NCBI GenBank assembly: GCA_026770025.1
Contig: JAMXDE010000036.1
Coordinates: 1 to 64,000, forward strand
DNA from: Craspedostauros australis
Lineage: Eukaryota > Bacillariophyta > Bacillariophyceae > Mastogloiales > Achnanthaceae
Reading direction: 5' to 3'
Length of the DNA: 64,000 nt
Below the pieces are notes generated by a model, which was not told the DNA's origin, did not search any database, and worked only from the letters and a program-made list of their open reading frames with translations. The position numbers and the translations under genes are program-made. Numbering within the stretch: position 1 is the stretch's first letter; each line of letters begins with the position of its first letter. This document shows positions 56,701-64,000 of the stretch, piece by piece.

Positions 56701-59364
56701 TTCGGACAGCGACCGGACATCTCCAAGTTCCTATCCTACCGATGGTGGCAACCTGTCTACTACCGGGTTGACAACCCCGCCTTCCCCAGCCAGTCCAAGG
56801 AGCGCAGTGGACGCTGGGCCGGTCCCTGCCTTCACAAAGGCGATGATCTTACCTTCTGGGTCCTCGATGACGAGACCCAACGACTTCTTCCTTGGTCTGC
56901 CATCCGACCTGCCAACGACTCTGCCACCCGCAATCTTCGTGCGGACTTCCCCTTCCCCATTGTTGGGGAGGACGATGGCTCTGATGCCATGAATGTGGCG
57001 AATGGGGAGCCAGACGACGACATCTCCGTCCCTCCTGACTCCGATCCCATCGTACACTCCCTCGCCGATTCCATCCTGGCTGACCGCCGCGGCACAGACC
57101 CTGAAACAGTGGGGAATGCCAAGGTCCACATCCCGAAGTTCTCTCCCGAGGATCTCGTTGGGATGACCTTCATCCACGAGAAGGATGGCCAGCAAGTCAA
57201 AGCGGAGGTGGTGCAAAAGGTCAATGACCTTGACGCAGCCAACCACCAACGCATCAAGATGCTACTCGCACTGGCCGATGGGGAGACGCATGACCTCATC
57301 TCCTACGTTGAGCTCGCCGACATCATCGAACGGCAACAGGAGCACAACGACGACCCCGACGCCAAGTGGGAGTTCGACTCCATCATCGGACACGAGGGTC
57401 CCCTCTCATCTTCCTCTCCCTCCTACAAGGGATCAAGCTTCAACGTCATCGTCAAATGGGGAGACGGCTCCACCTCCACTAAACCCCTCTCCATCATGAT
57501 TCAGGATGATCCCGTCTCTTGCGCTGCCTACAGCCGCCGCCACGAGCTGCTCGACGAGCCTGGCTGGAAGCGCCTCAAGCGCCTCGCCATCCGAACCAAC
57601 CGTCTCGAGCGACAAGTCCACGTCGCCAAGTCCAAGACCTTCAACCACGCCCCTACCTTTCAGTTCGGTGTCCAAGTCCCTCGCAACCACAAGGAAGCGA
57701 TGCGACTCGACGACAAGAACGACAACTCCTTTTGGGCCGACGCTGAGAAGAAGGAGATGGACCAACTCTTCGGGTACCACACCTTCAAGTCTCTCGTCAA
57801 AGGCGCCCCTGTCCCTTCCGGCTTCCAGAAGATCCGCCTCCAATGGGTCTATGCTGTGAAGCATGACCTCCGTCACAAGGCGCGCTGCGTTGCTGGTGGT
57901 CACCTCACCGACCCCTGCAAGGATGCATCCTACGCAGGTGTGGTCAGTCTTCGCTCTCTTCGCCTCTCCCTCCTCGCCGGCGAACTCAACGGCATTCCAA
58001 CATGGGTTGGAGACATCGGCAATGCGTATCTTGAGGCCTTCACTCAAGAACGCATCTGCTTCATTGCAGGCGACGAATTCGGTGACTTCGCTGGTCATAC
58101 CATGCAGATAGTCAAGGCACTCTACGGCCTGCGCACATCGGGCGCCCGATTCCATGAGGCTCTCGCCGACACCCTTCGCGACATGGGTTTCCTCCAATGC
58201 CGCTCCGATCCCGACGTCTGGATGCGTGACGCCAACTCCCATTGGGAGTACGTCTGCGTCTACGTCGATGACCTCACTGCGACGATGGCCGATCCCAAGG
58301 CTTTCTTCGACATCCTCTCTTCGAAGTACGGGTACCAGCTCAAGGGAGTTGGTCCTATCAAGTACCATCTCGGTGCTGACTTCGGCCGTGATCCCGACGG
58401 CACTCTCAAGCTCTCCCCGCAATCCTACATCAAGCGGATGATGGAGAACTACGAACGCATGTTTGGCGAGCTTCCACGCAAGATCAGCTGCCCTCTCGAC
58501 AAGGCCGACAGTCCGGAGCTCGACACCTCTTCCGAACTCAGCGAAACCGACAAACGCAAGTTCATGTCGCTCATCGGTGCACTCCAGTGGTGTATCTCCC
58601 TCGGACGGTTTGACATATCTGTCGCCGTCATGACGCTGGCACGCTTCCGCTCAGCTCCTCGCCAAGGCCATCTGGACCGCGCCAAGCGAGTGTACGGATA
58701 CCTTCGCAAGCACCCTGATGCTGCCATCCGCTTCCGCACCTGCGTTCCCCGCTTCGATCTTCACTACGAGGTTCCCAACCATGACTGGATCTACTCCGTC
58801 TACAGGAAGACCTCTGAGGAGATTCCGGACGACATCCCCGAGCCGAAAGGCAAGCCCGTCCGAACCACCACGTTCGTCGATGCCAACCTTCTCCACTGCC
58901 AAGTCACTGGCAGATCGGCCACCGGTGCACTCCATCTGGTCAACCAGACCCCCATCGAATGGTTCTCCAAGCGTCAAGGCACGGTTGAGACCGCCACCTA
59001 CGGGTCCGAGTTCGTCGCTGCCCGTCAAGCTACGGAGCAGATCATCTCCCTCCGTCTTGCCCTTCGTGAAATGGGCATTCCGATCGACGGCCCCAGCTGG
59101 ATGCTGGGCGACAACCAGTCCGTCATCACCTCCTCCACAATCCCCAAGAGCATGCTCTCCAAGCGCCACAACGCACTGGCCTACCATCGCGTCCGGTCCG
59201 CTGTCGCCGCTGGCATCCTCTACTTCATCAAGATCCCCAGCACGCAGAACGTCGCCGACGTGATGACGAAGTTCCTTCCATGGGCTGTCTTCTGGCCCCT
59301 CGTGAAGCCCATCCTCTTCTGGAAAGGGCACACCGAGTCCTCTTCCCCGACCTACAAGACCTGA
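53764..59364 (+). CDS. Copia Gag-Pol polyprotein, copy 2
   Basis: 1866 residues from ATG 53764 to TGA 59364. Protease D575 in VDSGANGG. Integrase has D828 (VAMDTLF), D892 (LMSDNAKAQ) and E927 (QNGAERRIQD), a D-64-D-35-E arrangement. The RT has WVYAVKHDLRHKARCVAGGH and YVDD 1500-1503. RNase H has D1706 (TFVDAN), E1749 (YGSEFVAAR) and D1783 (GDNQSV). Gag residues 200-420 are helical, and a Lys/Gly-rich linker replaces a zinc knuckle. Only 24 bp separate the stop codon from the 3' LTR, and the purine tract GGGGAG at 59383-59388 abuts it. Differs from copy 1 at one residue (Val for Ile in the RT, after YQLKG). Apparently competent. Confidence 0.97.
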   Translation: MTTAETDLATLDHILGVIGIPSDSTPRDIIAHEDIISPLDLVSLTEDDLRSFHLSGNTDDGEPFTASLGINHIRKILNLGKWYLTQSILDDDTWNELDRATFMAFTAEQSNPSLPSSRSHSTASTPVPSPIGMGMGMGNHTTPASAFRPVAEEPPHVNFGFEPSASVPDPAFPQPPVTPSMAPSSNFQGVQAMELPADYVKEFSKATKRETLSLPTLKDDKHFLTFMRTFETLSFSHGLNHHLDMDFMPAPKDEAFFASQNRYLFAVLTEHVKTSKSRRIIRAYKKSCDGRAAYADLVDSYTSGVVGETLSIKYRDAIVAFRLDQSWTKTREQFLDAWETKLDDIEELDDVCVDEAVKQQWLRTAIGPDVDLTRAYTNVKSNSRQRHKQSRGFIKVGVSFEDLLEFVRDEAQSLDANQPRTTSRRKVNNAKTGGSAGKGNGKDYAKDDRRSIPNDEWREMSKDQRKAFLEAKGKWRKNKGKGKADSHRAANNAATSSGTTDTPSATPSAGNTDSSKAGDQSTAIDRLLAQTKSTSSSDDTPQLVYKGQTWRLANSTVVRYSFNKLVKDHSGSLVDSGANGGLAGDDVLVLCKTGHTADVSGIGDSAIANLDIGTVAGLIQTTEGPIIGKFHQYALYGKGKTIHSSNQLGAFGMDVNERPRNLPGGRQTIITPGGHIIPLAVRQGLSYMDMAKPTRSELDKYPHVDFTADDEWDPSSLDQEMNLDDVNDDDAAALQRRENNSTVLTAYTGARQADIADNPGSIIATRKPADYEALRPHFGWIPARRVRDTLRCTSQWYRTAERFSMRKHFKSRFPAANVDRLHETVAMDTLFSDTPAHDDGVPGHGGCTMLQVHVALDSRFTAGFPMPSESRISDTLRDFIRRHGAPDLLMSDNAKAQIGNKVMEILRQYHIRDHQSEPEHQHQNGAERRIQDIKRTTNGVMDRTGTPDRFWLICTLYVVDLFNHIAQVTAGSITPLQAAFGQRPDISKFLSYRWWQPVYYRVDNPAFPSQSKERSGRWAGPCLHKGDDLTFWVLDDETQRLLPWSAIRPANDSATRNLRADFPFPIVGEDDGSDAMNVANGEPDDDISVPPDSDPIVHSLADSILADRRGTDPETVGNAKVHIPKFSPEDLVGMTFIHEKDGQQVKAEVVQKVNDLDAANHQRIKMLLALADGETHDLISYVELADIIERQQEHNDDPDAKWEFDSIIGHEGPLSSSSPSYKGSSFNVIVKWGDGSTSTKPLSIMIQDDPVSCAAYSRRHELLDEPGWKRLKRLAIRTNRLERQVHVAKSKTFNHAPTFQFGVQVPRNHKEAMRLDDKNDNSFWADAEKKEMDQLFGYHTFKSLVKGAPVPSGFQKIRLQWVYAVKHDLRHKARCVAGGHLTDPCKDASYAGVVSLRSLRLSLLAGELNGIPTWVGDIGNAYLEAFTQERICFIAGDEFGDFAGHTMQIVKALYGLRTSGARFHEALADTLRDMGFLQCRSDPDVWMRDANSHWEYVCVYVDDLTATMADPKAFFDILSSKYGYQLKGVGPIKYHLGADFGRDPDGTLKLSPQSYIKRMMENYERMFGELPRKISCPLDKADSPELDTSSELSETDKRKFMSLIGALQWCISLGRFDISVAVMTLARFRSAPRQGHLDRAKRVYGYLRKHPDAAIRFRTCVPRFDLHYEVPNHDWIYSVYRKTSEEIPDDIPEPKGKPVRTTTFVDANLLHCQVTGRSATGALHLVNQTPIEWFSKRQGTVETATYGSEFVAARQATEQIISLRLALREMGIPIDGPSWMLGDNQSVITSSTIPKSMLSKRHNALAYHRVRSAVAAGILYFIKIPSTQNVADVMTKFLPWAVFWPLVKPILFWKGHTESSSPTYKT

Positions 59365-59388
59365 ATGTCCGGGACACGCTTTGGGGAG

Positions 59389-60019
59389 TATTAGCGCACG
59401 CTAAATCTCTAACAATAGCGACACCCGTCGACCAATCAGAAATCTTCACTTTTCTTACCTTTTCCGTTCCGAACGGAAATTTTGGTCGAAAATCCGTTGT
59501 GTCAGATTTGTGTCGCATTTCGCGTCGCAAGAATCGTTTTCCCTCAATCACAGATCCAAAAATGTCGTGGAAATTGATTTCTTGCCAAGATGAGCCAATC
59601 TGCCCAATCAGGACAGACTTGGATCTTGGGTGTGACACGTGCGAATCTTGCCCTGACCTTCTCAAGTGAATACGATCAATCGTGTGATTGTACTACTAGC
59701 AACATCGTGAGAAGACGTAATTTACAACACGGGCTATCGCGGTGGTTTTGTTCATTGACTTTTGCACCTCATCTTCACGCAGTAACACGCACATTTGTCG
59801 TGTTGTCTCCGTGTTATTTTTACTTGCAATTGCATGAGATCATGTCATGCCTCTCTCATGCTCACAGTTCCAAGAAGACAATCTTGTGAGCTCGACAGCA
59901 TTCCTACTACCATACGAATAACACAGTAAACAAACACTCTCCTCACCAACAACAACGACTTGATCACTCTACGTTCTCGGTGCGGTATCTTCAAACCCAT
60001 CTACGATTACGTTCTAACA
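59389..60019 (+). repeat. Copia copy 2, 3' LTR
   Basis: 631 bp, apparently identical to the 5' LTR, ending CTAACA immediately before the right CCGCA duplication. Confidence 0.95.
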
Positions 60020-60024
60020 CCGCA

Positions 60025-60412
60025 GAAGTGGCTATGCTTACAATTGTGGCCTTCTGCACCGGGCTGAGGGGAGAGGAGATGCTACAAATCGACCTTCTTG
60101 CTACCTCTTCGAGTCTCAAGCATCTTCAAGATGTGAAGCTTCCGCACGCACGGCTTGCCATCATCGGTCGCACCAAAGGCAACAGGCATGACGGAGCACG
60201 ATTCGACGTTCCATGTGTGAAGACAACTTCAGGCACCGGGTTGCAACCCAGCAAATGGATCAAGCGAATGGTGTAACAGGTCAAAGGTGCAGGCCTACGT
60301 AATGGCAAGCTTTTGACGAGGAAACTGAATCCGCCGAGGCTCCTGGAGTTTCGGGACGACGTATATGTGGCGCTGGAGGCCTTGCAGGCCCAAGGCATAA
60401 TCGATACAGAGG
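60025..60412 (+). pseudogene. DIRS tyrosine recombinase, part 2: catalytic box I
   Basis: Continues in frame after copia 2. The first catalytic Arg is in FCTGLRGEEMLQIDL, followed by the strand region ARLAIIGRTKGNRHDG and TASG-like SGTGLQPSKWIKRM. TAA at 60274 interrupts the frame, which then resumes (GLRNGKLLTRK, ALEALQAQGIID) up to the solo LTR duplication CAGAGG. Confidence 0.8.
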
Positions 60413-61076
60413 TGTCAGGAATCGAGGGTACGACTCTGTCGAAGATACCCATGATTGCCGCAACTCCCAACACTATTCATCACACCCTTGGATATTATTC
60501 GTCACACCCTTGGATATTATTCATCACACCATTGAATATCATCCATTCCACCCATGACACAAATCACACGTGAATGACCTCAGTCTTACCAAGCAAATCA
60601 GCCTGTCCTCCATGAATCAAGAAAAGCCACGACATCGAAATCATGTGAAGGAAGATGATGACCAACGGATTGGTGATCACCCCATCTGGAGATCAAGGCA
60701 CGTGTCACCCACGGACTAGAACAATTCAGAAAGGGCATCAGCCATGACATCAATCATGACACCAATCGTAAAGTTTGGTGTCAGGAGACCAAGAGAGAAA
60801 CGAATGACTGTGGAATCGTACCACAGGGAATGTAGAATGATGATATGCATGACGAGATGCATGACAAGGATGCCTGCAGATATGATCTCATGAATGCAAG
60901 CGAAGATCCATGATGATGAGATGCATGAATGCAACAGTATAACATGATGCTGCTGCAGAAGATGCTATATGTGAAATGAAAGGCAAAGGAGCTGAAGAGA
61001 ATGAGCTCACAGTTCTAAATCAGTACGATCTAACAACCAATTAGTTCCTACTAACATTAACCCCGGATTTCCAACA
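60413..61076 (+). repeat. L6 solo LTR-like element, target duplication CAGAGG
   Basis: 664 bp, TGTCAGGAATCG...GGATTTCCAACA, flanked by CAGAGG (60407-60412, 61077-61082). It is the shortest complete copy in the window. Near the left end are three copies of a CACACCCTTGGATATTATTC-type unit. Confidence 0.9.
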
Positions 61077-61082
61077 CAGAGG

Positions 61083-61303
61083 TGGATATCCGAGACAAAT
61101 ACGGTCTTGACCGCTCAGCTCGCAGAGGGTCCACTTCTCACGCGATCAACATGCGTGTTCCAAGAGATATCATCATGGCAAACAACAGATGGCGAACCGA
61201 AGCCAACGCAGTCTCCGGAAACCCAAGACTGGACATGGTGGACACCTACTCAGCACTGGAGTCACTGCTTCCTGCTGTATTGGAGTACTCGAAGCAGATG
61301 TGA
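61083..61303 (+). pseudogene. DIRS tyrosine recombinase, part 3: C-terminal catalytic end
   Basis: In frame with part 2 once the solo LTR and one CAGAGG are removed. The second catalytic Arg is in RSARRGSTSHAIN, Trp in NNRWRTE, and the nucleophilic Tyr in DMVDTYSALESLL. The stop TGA at 61301-61303 ends the element's coding region. All recombinase residues are present, so the gene was functional before the insertions and the nonsense change at 60274. Confidence 0.85.
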
Positions 61304-64000
61304 TACATCTGCTGGGACGACGAGGGGGGAGAGAACGGCTCCATTGTGCCAGCACACACACTGCCACACTGGAGCTGATTCAAGCTAGGTGCATTCATCT
61401 TCGCTCACCCAATATTGACCAGAAAAGGACAACCATGGGAACTTGACGCTGTCGTTCCAAATGGCTAATCCAGGAAAATATATGGACACGTATCTGGAAT
61501 CGAACTACATGTTCTTCCATGCGTTGCGAAGCTCTGCCTGCCACCAATGGCGTGAGGACTCGGTCGACTGATTGTCGGCCGGTCCACAACCACCCCCCAC
61601 ATTCGCACTTCAATACAGTAGAGTAGAGTAATAAGTATACTCCTACGTATTGACGTACCACCGTGTGACAATGTGAAGGAAGCTGCACAGGTCGCAATGA
61701 ACACACAGGATGACCGTCGAAATGAGAACGTCATTTTGTTCCAAATCGAGCTTCCCACCAAGCAAAACACAAAGAAAGCGAAAATCAGATAGAAATGGGT
61801 GCCACGTGTCGTGACAGGAGCTCCGAAAAAGCGAATTCTGGCCACTTGCATCACGTTTTGCCTCTAAAACGCTAGGCTGATGCCATCATAACTTAATAAC
61901 CAAAGGCTAGACTCACTGTCTAGCACCTGGTCCTTATTGCCGATGTGTTAAAGTATATATGTTAAATTTTAGTCTCCATAGGAGCCCATTTTTCAGAATC
62001 CTGCCGTGGTCGTACGGTCATTGGCTGACGTGGGTCCTATGGATATTGCATCATGTGTGGAAGCGATCTGAATCACTTCTGAGTCATACTGCCGACGGAG
62101 TTGCGTCTGTCATCGTTCCCTCTCGGATGTGATGGCTCGTCCACGGAATGTCCGATGAGATTGTCCTCTGCTGAACCAAAGGTCGCGCCACACCACATCA
62201 CAGATGTGCAGTTGATCATTGAAGTCCCCAGACGCGTATCTTTGTGCCATCGATGGCGTCGTGGTCAAATTGGTTGAGAAGTCGAGGAGAGACGATGCCG
62301 CCGACTTTCGGCACAAACGCGCCCCCCACACGATCGTCATCCAAGGCGGAAGCCAGACGAGCATGGGAGCCTTTGTTCTATATGAATGATAGTACTATGT
62401 ATCAGGCCGCCAAATTTTCCAGAGCGCATCGTCAGTAAACACAAAGTTCCTTCGTCGCACGTGCATCGCTTGGGCTCGCACAGGCATGGGCCAAATGGCG
62501 GGCTTCGTTCGAGCGGAATGGTCGGAGTTGTGGCATCTTGGTGTCCCAAGCGACACCTTCATGACTAGACTCCGTGTCTCGTGTTAAGTGTAAACATGTC
62601 CGAACGGAGAAGTGATGAAGAAGGTCAAGCCGGAACGGCCAACGATGATCTGCTCTCGCTTCAGTACGTCCGTTTGAATCCCCGAGATTCTCTCTGCGAC
62701 ATCGGAGGCGATATTTTGACAGGCCAATCAGCGTTCACGGATCAATTGAACAGAAAAGAGGCGCGACCAATCTCAGACGCGCTTCCCAAGAGTGGTTTTT
62801 TTACGCGCTACAAACATGAAATGACGAATTTGGCGATCAAACTGACATCTGATTCCGTTACCTTGTCCGGTGGTCTGCTTAAGCCCTCCATAGTTGTGTC
62901 TCATGTGTTCGGATCCACCCGCGGGATTTTGTCAACGCCAGCGTCAAGTTGGGTTCGTGCTCTCGTTTTGTGTTCTCTCTGTGTGCTTGCCGCTGAAATT
63001 GTGGCGAGGACCACGCGCGAGACGCAAACCCACGCAATCGTAAATTTGGGGCAATCGTTTGCCACCGCGCAAGGAATATGGCGATGGTGGTCTCCCACCG
63101 CGTCTTTCGTCAACCCGCTAGTGGAAGGACCATACCATACCACACAGCACTCCACAACGCATCGAGCAGTACTCGACTGCACATCTTTCCCACCTTGTTG
63201 GTAGCTCTGACTTGACTGCTGCTTCGCACATCGTCGCGACAAAGAGCACAAGCACAAGCACAAACAAACACAAAGACATCCAAGAGCGGCCTCTTCCTCT
63301 CACAAAACTTGATCATCTCACAATCCAAACCGACAAGCAACCACAACCAGCTGCACAACAAACAACAGGTAAGAAGACATGCAGCACTCTCCACCCCCGA
63401 CAGTGACTACCGTTGCCATCGCGGCTGAAGCAAGTTGCCATTCCAATGACAAACACAACCATCATGGCGGTGGCAGCGGCAACGGCAGCAGGGCCATGGC
63501 AGATCGACTTCAACATCGCAGACGTCCACACGGTGGCGCAGACAATCGCGGCGCAGACCATAGTGATGAGGGGCACCAAGGACCAACGTGATGCTTGGTT
63601 TGGCGAAGTCATGGAGCAGCGCCCGTGGTGATCCTTCCGTCTTTCGTCGCCTCACCACCGCGATGCGCACCTCCGTCGGCAAGAAGTCTGCGATGATTTC
63701 TCGTGCGATGGTCTTGGAGCAGCCTTCCTGTGCTTCGCTGCCAGCTCACCATGTGCTGTAGACAGAGTGAAGTCGAAATACTGCCTGTGAAGGGAGCACG
63801 ATAGCACGCAACGGCGAGCGCGGCGAGGCGAACCGATCATGTTGTGCGGAAAACAGTCGCACCACAAGATGTCACATTCCCTCTCTGTGTCGGAACTCTC
63901 TCATTCCCAATTCTCCATTTCTCACACCAACCTTGCCATCTCTGTCTCTCTATCTCCCTATCCATCTCTGCACATTATTGTGCATGTGGCGACGGTGGCA
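61304..64000. other. No firm gene; two weak candidates
   Basis: No recognised domain. A plus frame from ATG 62596 to 63204 (SERRSDEEGQAGTANDD...) is open for about 200 codons, with one hydrophobic stretch (VRALVLCSLCVLAAEIV). A donor-like CAACAG/GTAAGAAG at about 63369 is followed by a short plus frame from 63443 to 63631 (PWQIDFNIADVHTVAQ), which could be an exon. DIRS 3' terminal repeats, if any, should lie just after 61303 but were not recognised. Confidence 0.35.

Larger units (their letters stand above)
52813..60019 (+). mobile_element. Ty1/copia retrotransposon, copy 2 (7207 bp)
   Basis: Complete element on the plus strand with 631-bp LTRs, flanked by CCGCA (52808-52812, 60020-60024). 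The same length to the base as copy 1 and nearly identical, in opposite orientation, 2.2 kb away. The two 5' LTRs face each other, so transcription would diverge. It is inserted in the DIRS recombinase gene. Confidence 0.97.
38559..61303 (+). mobile_element. Decayed DIRS-type retroelement carrying three nested insertions
   Basis: Gag-like ORF, RT/RNase H ORF and a tyrosine-recombinase ORF lie in DIRS order on the plus strand. The coding region is cut at 43405/50618 (copia 1), 52812/60025 (copia 2) and 60412/61083 (solo LTR). At each cut, removing the insert plus one copy of its target duplication restores the reading frame, so all three inserted after the DIRS element. Nonsense codons are at 39147, 39552, 41775, 42174, 43209, 51234 and 60274, and the segment 42,310-42,640 is disrupted. 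Terminal repeats of the element were not located. Confidence 0.85.

Overview
This is the left end of a eukaryotic nuclear chromosome. It opens with about 60 uninterrupted CCCTAA units (TTAGGG telomere, C-rich strand). Genes have GT-AG introns of 107-136 bp, and the retroelement, Harbinger-like and alpha-kinase families resemble those of diatoms and other stramenopile microalgae. That taxonomic guess is an inference from remembered family resemblance, not something proved here.

Layout. 1-12.4 kb is subtelomere: a telomere, two related blocks of telomere-associated repeats (364-2000 and 5641-7470), a roughly 200-bp satellite, CA-rich microsatellites and a minisatellite with a 446-447 bp higher-order period. 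Two low-complexity coding regions (1998-2785 minus, 3846-5063 plus) sit inside it. 12.4-14.1 kb carries a tyrosine-recombinase gene of Crypton type with one frameshift. 15,987-23,618 is a 7.6-kb DNA transposon delimited by inverted ends and a 3-bp CTG target duplication. It holds a PIF/Harbinger-type DDE transposase, a spliced divergent gene of unknown function and a small basic gene with an internally duplicated domain, and has a tandem array of the same 20-bp unit near each end. 25.36-28.12 kb is a pile-up of one solo-LTR-like family inserted into itself three deep. 28.7-30.7 kb is the one clear cellular gene: a vWFA-domain alpha-protein kinase. 30.7-37.6 kb is gene-poor and repeat-rich.

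37.6-61.3 kb is one old DIRS-type retroelement (Gag-like, RT/RNase H and tyrosine recombinase; several nonsense codons). It was later cut by two full-length, nearly identical Ty1/copia elements of 7207 bp in opposite orientation (target duplications CTTGG and CCGCA) and by one solo LTR (target duplication CAGAGG). Removing each insert with one copy of its target duplication restores the reading frame at the junction, so the order of events can be read. The two copia copies have intact 1866-codon ORFs and look young and possibly active. The last 2.7 kb contains no gene I can support firmly.

Overall the window is a telomere-proximal transposon trap. Tyrosine-recombinase elements (Crypton-like, DIRS), a DDE transposon, LTR elements and one host signalling kinase share 64 kb.
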